NCBI GenBank assembly: GCA_016839055.1
Contig: JAEKNX010000011.1
Span: 98,015 to 162,014, forward strand
Direction: 5' to 3'
Length of the DNA: 64,000 nucleotides
DNA from: Spirochaetales bacterium
Lineage (GTDB): Bacteria; Spirochaetota; Spirochaetia; UBA9216
Part shown: piece by piece, positions 1 to 7,448 of the stretch
How the letters are laid out: each line of letters starts with the position of its first letter
How positions within the stretch are numbered: position 1 is the first letter of the stretch
Notes under the pieces: model-generated
Told to the model about the DNA's origin: nothing
The model's database searches: none
Seen by the model: only the letters and a program-made list of their open reading frames with translations
Program-made: the position numbers and the translations under genes

Positions 1-113
1 TTAATCTGAAGGGATATAATCCTGCGACGGTGGAAAAGATGGAAGAATGCATTGGCTGCGCAAACTGCGCGATGATGTGTCCCGATATGATTATCACGGT
101 TGAAAGACTTTAA
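1..113 (+). CDS. vorD: 4Fe-4S ferredoxin subunit of 2-oxoacid:ferredoxin oxidoreductase (3' end only)
   Basis: The first 36 codons run in frame to a TAA at 111-113 and are cut at the window edge. The visible part contains the cluster-binding run CIGCANCAMMCP, the CxxCxxCxxxCP spacing of a bacterial 4Fe-4S ferredoxin domain. It ends 12 bases before the alpha-subunit ATG, so it is the delta subunit that carries electrons from the thiamine-diphosphate site to ferredoxin in the cytoplasm. The subunit order (ferredoxin, alpha, beta, gamma) is common for Kor/Vor-type enzymes. The exact 2-oxoacid is inferred from the neighbouring alpha subunit. Confidence 0.85.
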   Translation, partial: NLKGYNPATVEKMEECIGCANCAMMCPDMIITVERL

Positions 114-125
114 GGGAGGATTTTG

Positions 126-1187
126 ATGGAAAAACTACTTATGAAGGGTAATGAAGCAGTAGGAGCAGCCGCAATCAAGGCAGGCTGTCGGCATTTTTTC
201 GGTTACCCAATTACACCGCAGAATGAAATCCCTGAATATATGGCTAAAGAACTGCCTCCTCTAGGCGGAACTTTTGTTCAGGCAGAGAGTGAGATTGCTG
301 CAATTAACATGGTTTATGGTGCCGCCGGCGCTGGTGCAAGGGTAATGACTTCGTCGTCCAGTCCTGGAATAGCGCTTAAGCAGGAAGGTATTTCATACAT
401 TGCTGCAAGTGAACTTCCTTGTGTAATAGTAAACATGATGAGATCCAGTCCTGGACTCGGCGGAATTCAGCCGGCTCAGGCTGATTATTTTATGGCGACA
501 AGAGGCGGCGGAAACGGTGATTACTACATGCCCGTTTATGCTCCCGCAAGCATTCAGGAAACTGTCGAGCTTGTAATGGAAGCCTTCGAAGTTGCGGATT
601 TTTATTGTACTCCCGTTATGATTCTTGGTGACGGAATGATTGGACAGATGATGGAATCTGTTGAGTTCCCTGAGCCGAAGAAACGGAACCTGCCTGCAAA
701 GGATTGGGCCACTGTTGGTACCGGCGGAAAACGAAAACCGAATATTATAAATTCACTCCGAATTGAACCGGATGTCCTTGAGCCGCATATTCAGAAGCTC
801 CTCGATAAATATGAAGTAATTAAAAAGGATGAAACCCTTTACGAAAAAGTTAACTGCGAAGACGCCGATGTTATAGCAGTCGCGTACGGCACAATATCGA
901 GAGTCGTACGTAACGCAATCAAGAAATGCGAGGAAGAAGGTATTAAGCTCGGCCTAATTAGGCCCATTACCCTCTGGCCATTTCCTTTTGCTGCATTCGA
1001 AGAAATCAGCCCGAACACAAAAGCCTTTCTCAGCGTTGAGATGAGTGCCGGTCAGATGGTTGATGATGTGAAGATTGCCGCTAATGGTAGAATTCCGGTT
1101 GAATTTTATGGCCGCTACGGCGGAAATGTTCCTAAACCGGATGAAGTCGTTGCTAAGGTAAAAGATATTCTCGGAGGTGGAAAATGA
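126..1187 (+). CDS. vorB: 2-oxoacid:ferredoxin oxidoreductase alpha subunit, VorB type
   Basis: This is the alpha (pyrimidine-binding) subunit of a CoA-dependent 2-oxoacid:ferredoxin oxidoreductase. Such enzymes convert branched-chain or related 2-oxoacids to acyl-CoA and CO2 with reduction of ferredoxin. The protein has 353 residues, normal for the separate-subunit family. It opens with MEKLLMKGNEAVGAAAIKAG and has the typical GYPITPQNEIPEYM segment near residues 26-39. The ATG at 126 is preferred over a TTG at 123 because GGGAGG at 114-119 is well placed. It overlaps the beta gene by four bases (ATGA). The valine-type substrate (3-methyl-2-oxobutanoate) is a family-level inference; 2-oxoglutarate or pyruvate cannot be excluded. 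Confidence 0.88.
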   Translation: MEKLLMKGNEAVGAAAIKAGCRHFFGYPITPQNEIPEYMAKELPPLGGTFVQAESEIAAINMVYGAAGAGARVMTSSSSPGIALKQEGISYIAASELPCVIVNMMRSSPGLGGIQPAQADYFMATRGGGNGDYYMPVYAPASIQETVELVMEAFEVADFYCTPVMILGDGMIGQMMESVEFPEPKKRNLPAKDWATVGTGGKRKPNIINSLRIEPDVLEPHIQKLLDKYEVIKKDETLYEKVNCEDADVIAVAYGTISRVVRNAIKKCEEEGIKLGLIRPITLWPFPFAAFEEISPNTKAFLSVEMSAGQMVDDVKIAANGRIPVEFYGRYGGNVPKPDEVVAKVKDILGGGK

Positions 1188-1927
1188 GTCTGGTATTTGA
1201 AAAAACAAAGGGACTAACGGATGTTCCCTTTCATTACTGCCCCGGATGTACACACGGAATTGTTCACCGGCTTGTTGCCGAGAATCTTGTTGAGCTCGGT
1301 GTGCTCGGAAGCACCATTGGTGTTGCTCCGGTAGGCTGTGCGGTATTTGCATATAATTATTTTAACTGTGATATGCAGGAAGCGGCTCACGGCAGGGCTC
1401 CTGCTGTAGCCACGGGTATTAAGCGTGTTCATCCCGACAATGTTGTCTTTACCTATCAGGGTGACGGCGACCTTGCCGCAATTGGAACCGCCGAGACTGT
1501 CCATGCCGCCGTCCGAGGTGAGAACATAACAATTATTTTCATTAATAACGCCATTTACGGGATGACCGGCGGCCAGATGGCTCCGACAACTCTTATCGGG
1601 CAGAAGGCAACTACCGCTCCCTATGGGCGTCAGAAGGAAGTTCAGGGAAGCCCTATCAGGGTATCTGAAATGCTTGCGACACTCGAAGGCGCTGCCTTTA
1701 TTGAACGTGTTTCGGTAGATAGTCCGGGAAATGTTCGAAAGGCCAAGAAAGCAATCAAGAAGGCATTCGAATGTCAGATTCAGAAGAAGGGATTCAGTAT
1801 GGTTGAGGTTCTCTCAACCTGTCCTACTAACTGGGGAATGACTCCGGTTGATTCTCTGACATGGCTGGAAGAGAACATGATGCCTTATTACCCGCTGGGT
1901 AATATCAGAACACCGGAGGAGGACTAA
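1184..1927 (+). CDS. vorA: 2-oxoacid:ferredoxin oxidoreductase beta subunit (thiamine diphosphate-binding)
   Basis: This is the catalytic subunit that binds thiamine diphosphate and Mg2+. The protein has 247 residues. The cofactor motif is visible as GDGD at residues 93-96, followed about 25 residues later by the paired asparagines in FINNAIYGMTGGQMAP. An N-terminal CPGC (19-22) and the VAPVGC segment are typical of Kor/Vor beta subunits. It is translationally coupled to vorB through an ATGA overlap and is followed by the gamma gene with a one-base gap. The four subunits therefore look like one complex made in fixed proportion. Confidence 0.9.
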   Translation: MSLVFEKTKGLTDVPFHYCPGCTHGIVHRLVAENLVELGVLGSTIGVAPVGCAVFAYNYFNCDMQEAAHGRAPAVATGIKRVHPDNVVFTYQGDGDLAAIGTAETVHAAVRGENITIIFINNAIYGMTGGQMAPTTLIGQKATTAPYGRQKEVQGSPIRVSEMLATLEGAAFIERVSVDSPGNVRKAKKAIKKAFECQIQKKGFSMVEVLSTCPTNWGMTPVDSLTWLEENMMPYYPLGNIRTPEED

Positions 1928-1928
1928 G

Positions 1929-2471
1929 ATGGCGCTGAATGAAGAAGTTATTTTTGCCGGCTTCGGCGGACAGGGAGTTCTCTCCATGGGAAAGATGCTC
2001 TCTTATGCGGGGATGATGAAGGGGAAGAATGTCTCCTGGCTGCCGTCATACGGCCCCGAGATGAGGGGGGGGACAGCAAACTGCAGCGTTATTGTCTCTG
2101 ATGATCTGATCGGAAGTCCTGTTGTGACTGAGGCCGATACCCTCGTTGTCATGAACAGGCCCTCCCTCGACAAATTCGAGAAGTCTGTAAAACCGGGCGG
2201 AATAATCATTGTAAACTCATCACTCATCGATCAGAAAGTTAAGCGTGATGATGTTACAGTTTATTATTTTCCTGTAAATGAGATAGCAACCGAATGCGGA
2301 AGCGCCAAGGCGGCCAATATGGTAATGCTCGGGGCTTATGTAAAGCTCAAGGGGTTTATATCTGAAGCTGATCTACTTGGTGCTTTTCTGAAAGTTTTTG
2401 GTGAAGGCAAGAAGAATTTGCTGCCGCTGAACGAGAAAGCTGTTGCAGCCGGAGCAGAACTGGTTAAATAG
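1929..2471 (+). CDS. vorC: 2-oxoacid:ferredoxin oxidoreductase gamma subunit
   Basis: This 180-residue protein is the gamma (CoA-handling) domain of the oxidoreductase. It begins with the family's glycine-rich turn, GFGGQGVLSMGK, at residues 11-22. It also has the conserved WLPSYGPEMRGGTANCSVIVSD segment (split here for length), typical of POR/KOR gamma domains. It is the last gene of the operon and is followed by a strong hairpin terminator. Paralogous gamma subunits look alike, so substrate specificity cannot be read from this gene. Confidence 0.88.
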   Translation: MALNEEVIFAGFGGQGVLSMGKMLSYAGMMKGKNVSWLPSYGPEMRGGTANCSVIVSDDLIGSPVVTEADTLVVMNRPSLDKFEKSVKPGGIIIVNSSLIDQKVKRDDVTVYYFPVNEIATECGSAKAANMVMLGAYVKLKGFISEADLLGAFLKVFGEGKKNLLPLNEKAVAAGAELVK

Positions 2472-2492
2472 CCGGGTGTAAATCCGAAATAG

Positions 2493-2525
2493 AGCGCCGA
2501 ATCCTCTGGGGTTCGGCGCTTTTTT
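2493..2525 (+). terminator. intrinsic terminator after the vor operon
   Basis: A perfect 9-bp stem AGCGCCGAA / TTCGGCGCT (2493-2501 and 2512-2520) with a 10-base loop is followed by five Ts. It lies 21 bases after the gamma-subunit stop codon. On the opposite strand it touches the stop of the lipoprotein gene but lacks a good T-run there, so it mainly serves the plus strand. Confidence 0.9.
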
Positions 2526-3402
2526 ATTCTGAATCGGTTATTACGTATTCTTCCCTGATTATCTTGAATTTGTATATTTTATCCTGAAACCGATCTTCTA
2601 TTTTCAGATCGAGACTGCCGATCCACTCGTTGTTTACCTTATAGCTTTTATCGTTCCACCAGAGTTTGTCATGGCCATATACATAGGGCATGTCCTCTGT
2701 ACCTCGTTTGTTGAAGATGGTTTCTCCGTCTTGCAGCAAAGTAAATTCAAACCATCTTGAAATAGCGTTTGTGAGTTCGGTTCTGCCGTAGGTTATAAAC
2801 AGCATTCCTGATGCCGGCAGCCGGGAAAGCTGCTTTTTCAGGGCTTCTTCGGTTATTTCCCCGGTCGCGAAGCTTGCTTTGAGCTCTTCGATGAGAGTTT
2901 CACGCGGTTTGTATTCTACTGTTGTAAACTCGGCGCTGCTAGTGTATTCCGCGGCGGGAACAACGACATATCGAATTCCGGTTTTAGCTGCCTGCTTGGG
3001 TTCCGGGGAAATCTCCGGGGCCGGCAGCCAGACCGATGCTGTAATTTCTGCGTCCTCTACAAAACCAGCGACTCCGAGAAGCATCAAAAGCGATGCTGGA
3101 TTCCATCTTCCTTCCACGATTTCTGGCTTTATTACAGCCTTGTTTCCGTACAATCTCACCGCTTCGGCGAGTGCTTTCTGCTCGAGCAGTTCACGGCGCT
3201 CTTCGCTGCTTTTCTGAAAGAACCAGTTCCAGTTTGTCAGGCTGCTTTTTACTTCACCCGCGTAGACAAGGCTGGTCTCCGAGGCCTTTTCGAGGATGGG
3301 GTTTTTCCCTCCGGGGTCGTTTGAAACAAGGTTCACGCAGCCGTTTAGAAAGAAGACGGCCAGTATGCTAACCGATATTGCTGAAAAAATTTTATTTCTC
3401 AT
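2524..3402 (-). CDS. predicted lipoprotein of unknown function
   Basis: I do not recognise the family. The likely start is the ATG at 3402, which has AGGAAAC just upstream; the frame is open to 3438 but that would add 12 residues in front of the signal peptide. From 3402 the protein has a short basic n-region (MRNK), a hydrophobic core and a lipobox ending LNGC near residue 20, so it should be a lipid-anchored periplasmic protein. The rest is charged and soluble, with no motif I can name, and ends in a beta-rich stretch. The start lies 11 bases inside the MocA-like gene, so the lipoprotein is translationally coupled to the xdhC-mocA pair. Whether it shares their function is unknown. Confidence 0.75.
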   Translation of the reverse strand: MRNKIFSAISVSILAVFFLNGCVNLVSNDPGGKNPILEKASETSLVYAGEVKSSLTNWNWFFQKSSEERRELLEQKALAEAVRLYGNKAVIKPEIVEGRWNPASLLMLLGVAGFVEDAEITASVWLPAPEISPEPKQAAKTGIRYVVVPAAEYTSSAEFTTVEYKPRETLIEELKASFATGEITEEALKKQLSRLPASGMLFITYGRTELTNAISRWFEFTLLQDGETIFNKRGTEDMPYVYGHDKLWWNDKSYKVNNEWIGSLDLKIEDRFQDKIYKFKIIREEYVITDSE

Positions 3403-4036
3403 AATGTTTCCTGTAATCTTCGGGGGTATCAATGTCATTTAAGACTCCAATCTCGCAGGCGGGAATAACAAGAGAGGGGAAGGCCGAGATTACATCCCTC
3501 ATGCTGTCGGTATCCGAAAGGCTTAACGCATAGGCGACAGCCTCCCGGCTGAGGAGCACAGGATGTCCCTTCTTGCCTTTAAACTGTGGAATAACAGAGC
3601 CCGCAAGGCATCCGGAGTCCATGAAGGAGGCTGCCCTCAGATAGGTTCCGGGACTTACTTCCGGCATGTCACCCAGGCAAAGAAAACACCAGGGAGGCAG
3701 TCCCGCAACATCTCCGGAGGCGGCATTGAACCCGCAGCAGGCGGAGGCAAACATTCCGGTTTCCCAGTTAGCCGATTTCACAATTCTGATTTTTTCTCTC
3801 TGTTCCTCCCACGAAGGAGCATCAAAGAGCCTTGAAAGTTCTTCATGAGCCCAACCCGAGACAAGGATTATTCTGCTGCAGGCGGTGAGTGCATGTTTTA
3901 CCGAGGTTTCGATAATTGTGGATTTTCCCCATGGCAGCGACATTTTCCATTGGCCCATTCGTTCGGATTTTCCGGCGGCGAGCATCACGGCGGGGATGCC
4001 TGTGTTTCTTGTTTTATCCAAGCTGATCTGTCCCAA
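3392..4036 (-). CDS. MobA/MocA-like nucleotidyltransferase (molybdenum cofactor cytidylyl-/guanylyltransferase family)
   Basis: This 214-residue protein belongs to the MobA-like NTP-transferase fold. The nucleotide-binding signature LAAGKSERMGQWK lies near residues 20-32, and CLGDMPEV near residue 125 holds the metal-binding aspartate. MocA-type members attach CMP to molybdopterin for the xanthine-dehydrogenase family of hydroxylases. That role is favoured here because the gene overlaps xdhC by 23 bases on the same strand. No molybdo-hydroxylase structural gene is in the window, so the client enzyme must lie elsewhere. MobA (GMP-adding) is the alternative. Confidence 0.8.
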   Translation of the reverse strand: MGQISLDKTRNTGIPAVMLAAGKSERMGQWKMSLPWGKSTIIETSVKHALTACSRIILVSGWAHEELSRLFDAPSWEEQREKIRIVKSANWETGMFASACCGFNAASGDVAGLPPWCFLCLGDMPEVSPGTYLRAASFMDSGCLAGSVIPQFKGKKGHPVLLSREAVAYALSLSDTDSMRDVISAFPSLVIPACEIGVLNDIDTPEDYRKHYEK

Positions 4037-4820
4037 TCCTCATGTGCGGAGCATCCTTGCCGTTATTAACTGCTATAAACTCCGCCGCAATCGATATTGC
4101 AATCTCTGCGGCTGTATCTCCGCCTATTCTTAGGCCGACTGGAGTATGGAGCCCGGGCGGCAGTTCGAAGCCTTCTGATTTCAGAGTTTTAAGAATTGTC
4201 CTCACCTTTACTTTTGAACCAATCATCCCGATGTATGGAAGCTCTGGCGCTGTCTTGAGTATCTGTCTAAGGGTTGTAAGGTCCCACTCATGGCCATGGG
4301 TTGCTATAAAGCAACCTCCGCTTGCCCTTAGAGCTTCCGAGGCCGTGGAGATGTCGCTGTAATTAGCTATTATAACGGTCCTGTTCTCCGAATCAATCAT
4401 TGAGCGAACATCATCCCGATTATCAAAAACGGTTACCTTATAATCAAGAAGTTCGAGGATTGGGGACAACGCACGGCCCAAATGGCCTCCGCCGAAGATG
4501 ATGAATGATTTATGGCCGCCGAAATGTTCTAACAGGAGTTCTACACTGCCGCCGCACTGCATTCCGATGCCGGAGAGATCTATTTCCCGGAGCTCGGCTG
4601 AAGCAAGCCTTCTGGAGCCTTCGAGGAGCTCTATTGCCTCATCTATAATGGTTTTCTCAAGCGCGCCGCCGCCTATTGTTCCCCATGACTGACCTCTGCC
4701 GGATACGGCAAGTCTGAAGCCGGGTTTTGCCGGAGAACTCCCGGCTGCTTTTGTAATTGTAGCAAGGACGAAGGGTGTGCCGTCATCCGAAAATTCTGCA
4801 ATCTTTTTTAATATATTCAT
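4014..4820 (-). CDS. xdhC: XdhC/CoxI family molybdoenzyme maturation factor
   Basis: This 268-residue cytoplasmic protein has the two XdhC domains. The N-terminal XdhC_CoxI domain carries the GTIGGGALE motif near residue 48. The C-terminal Rossmann domain starts at FGGGHLGRAL near residue 108 and includes ATHGHEWD and GMIGSKVKV. Family members bind the molybdenum cofactor and help its sulfuration and insertion into xanthine dehydrogenase-type hydroxylases. The gene leads a minus-strand unit with mocA-like and a lipoprotein gene. There is no Shine-Dalgarno before the ATG; a promoter with its -10 box six bases before the ATG predicts a leaderless mRNA. Confidence 0.88.
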   Translation of the reverse strand: MNILKKIAEFSDDGTPFVLATITKAAGSSPAKPGFRLAVSGRGQSWGTIGGGALEKTIIDEAIELLEGSRRLASAELREIDLSGIGMQCGGSVELLLEHFGGHKSFIIFGGGHLGRALSPILELLDYKVTVFDNRDDVRSMIDSENRTVIIANYSDISTASEALRASGGCFIATHGHEWDLTTLRQILKTAPELPYIGMIGSKVKVRTILKTLKSEGFELPPGLHTPVGLRIGGDTAAEIAISIAAEFIAVNNGKDAPHMRIGTDQLG

Positions 4821-4826
4821 GTGGTA

Positions 4827-4855
4827 ATCTTATCTTCAAAGACAGCTTCTGGCAA
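4827..4855 (-). promoter_or_regulatory. sigma-70-type promoter of xdhC, leaderless geometry
   Basis: Read on the minus strand: TTGCCA (4855-4850), 17 bases, TAAGAT (4832-4827), then six bases to the ATG at 4820. Transcription starting about seven bases after the -10 box would begin at the start codon. No Shine-Dalgarno is present. Confidence 0.6.
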
Positions 4856-4887
4856 GAAGAAACGGTTGTGGTACCGGGTTCTGAATT

Positions 4888-5382
4888 CTATTCAGGCCAG
4901 CTGAGGCGGTGGAGTTCTCCCTCGCCTTTGAGTCCTCGGTAGTCCGTCTGCCGAAGCGCTTCATAGACGGCTATTGCGGCTGAGTTTGACAGGTTCAGTG
5001 AGCGCGACTCGTCTATCATCGGAATACGGCAGCAGGAATCAGGATATTTAATGAGGAGCTCTTCGGGCAGACCGGAGCTCTCGGAGCCGAAGATTAGAAA
5101 GCTGTCGTCTGAGTAAGTCATTCCGGCATAGGAGCGTGGAGCCTTCGTGGTGAAAAACCTCATCTCGGCGGAAGGATGTTTAGCTAAAAAGTTTTCGAGG
5201 TCATCGTAGTAATGGATGTCAAGCAGATTCCAGTAGTCGAGCCCGGCGCGTTTAAGGCTCTTGTCGTCGGTAGAAAATCCCAGTGGCCGGACAAGGTGCA
5301 GCGAGGTTCCGGTCGCGGCGCATGTGCGCGCTATATTGCCGGTGTTCTGCGGAATCTGAGGATGGATGAGTACAATGTTCAT
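4888..5382 (-). CDS. trmL: tRNA (cytidine/uridine-34-2'-O)-methyltransferase TrmL
   Basis: This small SPOUT methyltransferase modifies the wobble base of leucine tRNAs with S-adenosylmethionine. The start MNIVLIHPQIPQNTGNIART matches the TrmL N-terminus. The trefoil-knot motifs follow: LIFGSESSGLPEEL and, near the C-terminus, RIPMIDESRSLNLSNSAAI. I chose the ATG at 5382 (164 residues) because it matches the family; an in-frame ATG at 5406 would add eight residues and overlap the upstream gene. It follows the flavin split-barrel gene by four bases on the same strand and is probably co-transcribed with it. Confidence 0.9.
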   Translation of the reverse strand: MNIVLIHPQIPQNTGNIARTCAATGTSLHLVRPLGFSTDDKSLKRAGLDYWNLLDIHYYDDLENFLAKHPSAEMRFFTTKAPRSYAGMTYSDDSFLIFGSESSGLPEELLIKYPDSCCRIPMIDESRSLNLSNSAAIAVYEALRQTDYRGLKGEGELHRLSWPE

Positions 5383-5386
5383 AATT

Positions 5387-5854
5387 TCAGCTTGATCTCT
5401 TTGCACTCAGCCGCGGAGCCTCGACTTTGAAGACGGTTACGGCATTAACCGCTTTTTCACTCATGGGAAAGGCCTGCTCATCGGCAAATTTGGCAATCAC
5501 TGCCTTTAGAGCCTTAGCCTTCTCATCAAAATCGGTTATAAATTCAGCACGTCCGGTTGCTATTATCGATTTATAATCCATTCCCCAGTCACAGGGACTG
5601 TCTTTGCCGTCTTTTTTGAAGGTGCTCAGATTCTCTACTTCAATGCAGACCCTGGGATCGGCCTTAAGAAGATCGAGTTTCAGTCCCGCTCCGGCGGAGT
5701 GGAAGTAGAAGGTGCCGCCCTCGTATCCGAAATTCATCGGAACAATGTAGGGAGCACCGCCTTCCCGGTTGATTGCGAGTCTTGCGACTTCGGCAACAGT
5801 TATGATCCTTTCAATCTCGCTTTTGTCAGTAATTTCCTGTTTGTTTCTTCTCAT
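5387..5854 (-). CDS. pyridoxamine 5'-phosphate oxidase-like flavin split-barrel protein
   Basis: This 155-residue protein has the split-barrel fold of the NimA / pyridoxamine-phosphate-oxidase-related group, which binds FMN or a similar cofactor. Supporting segments are APYIVPMNFGYEGGTFYFHS near residues 34-53, followed by GLKLDLLKADPRVCIEVE and the SIIATGRAEFI strand. Those patterns are typical of this group. Members include nitroimidazole-resistance-like proteins and haem-handling proteins; the substrate cannot be inferred. It is the first gene of a short unit with trmL. Its ATG has no Shine-Dalgarno and sits six bases behind a -10 box. Confidence 0.8.
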   Translation of the reverse strand: MRRNKQEITDKSEIERIITVAEVARLAINREGGAPYIVPMNFGYEGGTFYFHSAGAGLKLDLLKADPRVCIEVENLSTFKKDGKDSPCDWGMDYKSIIATGRAEFITDFDEKAKALKAVIAKFADEQAFPMSEKAVNAVTVFKVEAPRLSAKRSS

Positions 5855-5860
5855 GACCCG

Positions 5861-5889
5861 ATGTTACCCGAAGTCAATCCGCCTGTAAA
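5861..5889 (-). promoter_or_regulatory. sigma-70-type promoter of the flavin split-barrel gene, leaderless geometry
   Basis: On the minus strand: TTTACA (5889-5884), 17 bases, TAACAT (5866-5861), six bases, then ATG at 5854. The -35 differs from consensus at one position. A transcript would start at or within one base of the start codon. Confidence 0.6.
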
Positions 5890-5959
5890 GAAGAATCTAC
5901 ATCAATAAAACTATTCAGTATCTGTTTCAGATAATTCGTTGCCGGAAGTAATGCCGGGT

Positions 5960-7426
5960 TTAATTCCCGGTCCTTTGTTTTCGTTTTATATACCATTTAA
6001 TGATGCCATCGATGAACGGCGGCATGCCGGAAGCAGTTTTTTCTGTTCCGCCTGAATCGTTTGAGCTCATAGATGACTCCATATCAATCATTTTCCCTTC
6101 AGGACCGTACATGTCAGCAAACATGTCGAGCACCTGTTTCTTTACCATTTTCTGAAACGGCAGGTGGGCAATCATCCCGTAGGTCGCGGCGCCGCCGGTC
6201 TCCGCGGCTTCCGGATGCTGCCTCACCCATGAAACTGCTTCCCGGAGGTCTTCAAGATACTGATCTACAACAACCTCGTGTCCGGGTGTTACCATGGCGT
6301 GGAGAGCGTCCGGGCGCTGCAGGCGGTCTATATGCCAATTCTTTTTCTCCAAAAAGTCGCCGACCGCGAAGATGTTTACATCGGATGATGTTGATGTATA
6401 GGCAAAGAGGCTCGCCTGCGGATTTCCGACTATTTTCAGATCCGGGATTTCGCTTATTCCTACCTTGAGCCTGTTGGTCGTCCTTAGTGTTTTTTCGGTA
6501 AGATCGATGTAACCATCCCGGCCGATGGCCTGAATTGCCGCCCAGGCTGCCGCATAGGCGCCTCCGGGGCGTGTTCCAAGAAGAGCAGGGGAGGCGAATA
6601 CGCCGCCGGGCCAGTTTTGAAGGACAAACATCTGGTGTTTTAGAATTTCGAGACTGCGGTAGGTAATAGTAGATGCGCCCTTTGCGGCAAAGCCGTATTT
6701 ATGAGTGTCGGCGGAAATTGAGGTTACTCCCTTTACCCTGTAGTCCCAGAGCGGAAGGTCAACATCAAGCATTTCAATAAAAGGCAGAATATAACCCCCT
6801 ACGCAGGCATCGACGTGGAGCGGAATGTTTTTTGAGACCGCTATTTCCCCAAGTTCTTCGATGGGATCGATCAGACCGTGAGGGTACTCCGGGGCTGATC
6901 CCAGGATCATTACTGTATTACGGCTAACCAGTTTCCTCACGGCCTTCACATCAACCCTGTAATCCCTGTCAAGCGGGGCGTAAAGTGCTTTTACTCCGAA
7001 GTATTCGGCTCCCTTTGCCCAGGCCACGTGGGCTGTTTCAGGAAGAATCATCTCCGGACGTCTAATGTTTTTTTTAGCCCTGCCAAGATCCCTATAGGTT
7101 TTCACCGCAAGCAGGCAGCTTTCAGTTCCGCCGCTTGTCACAACACCGCAGACATTCTTGTCGCCATGGAGGAGGCTTGCCGTTGTCCTTATTACATCGT
7201 TCTCAAGCTGCTTCAGCCCTTTAAAAGCTGTAGGGTTTAGTCCGTTTGCAGAGAAATAACTGTTGTAGGCATCTTTAAGAAAATCGGTATGTTCTTCTCC
7301 AAGGTAGTAAACAAGGCTCCAGAGACGGCCGGTTTTATATTCCGGATCGGCGCTGCTGAGTGTTTTTAATTCATCAAGTATATCTTCTTTTTTTCTGCCT
7401 GTATCCGGCATTCCTGTTGTCAGCAT
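5960..7426 (-). CDS. sphingosine-1-phosphate lyase-like PLP-dependent lyase/decarboxylase
   Basis: This 488-residue protein is a fold-type I PLP enzyme of the group II decarboxylase superfamily and matches the sphingosine-1-phosphate lyase branch best. The cofactor lysine is Lys243 in ISADTHKYGFAAKG, which has the DTHKYG wording of that branch. His133 (ETAHVAW) would stack on PLP and Asp206 (HVDA) would bind the pyridine nitrogen. GVVTSGGTES near residue 94 binds phosphate, and ATYGMIAHLP near the C-terminus is also lyase-like. There is no N-terminal membrane anchor. AGGAGC precedes the ATG. It follows the DUF819 transporter gene by 22 bases. Substrate alternatives are an aromatic or acidic amino acid; I am sure of the superfamily, less so of the reaction. 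Confidence 0.8.
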   Translation of the reverse strand: MLTTGMPDTGRKKEDILDELKTLSSADPEYKTGRLWSLVYYLGEEHTDFLKDAYNSYFSANGLNPTAFKGLKQLENDVIRTTASLLHGDKNVCGVVTSGGTESCLLAVKTYRDLGRAKKNIRRPEMILPETAHVAWAKGAEYFGVKALYAPLDRDYRVDVKAVRKLVSRNTVMILGSAPEYPHGLIDPIEELGEIAVSKNIPLHVDACVGGYILPFIEMLDVDLPLWDYRVKGVTSISADTHKYGFAAKGASTITYRSLEILKHQMFVLQNWPGGVFASPALLGTRPGGAYAAAWAAIQAIGRDGYIDLTEKTLRTTNRLKVGISEIPDLKIVGNPQASLFAYTSTSSDVNIFAVGDFLEKKNWHIDRLQRPDALHAMVTPGHEVVVDQYLEDLREAVSWVRQHPEAAETGGAATYGMIAHLPFQKMVKKQVLDMFADMYGPEGKMIDMESSMSSNDSGGTEKTASGMPPFIDGIIKWYIKRKQRTGN

Positions 7427-7448
7427 GATCAGCTCCTATAAATTCCCT

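Noticed and set aside
954..1352. 132-codon minus-strand frame across vorB and vorA
   Set aside because: It lies antisense to two clear, coupled genes, has no Shine-Dalgarno or promoter, and its product resembles no family.
5954..5970. CCGGG/CCCGG hairpin at the stop codon of the S1P-lyase-like gene
   Set aside because: No T-run follows on the minus strand, so a terminator call is not supported.
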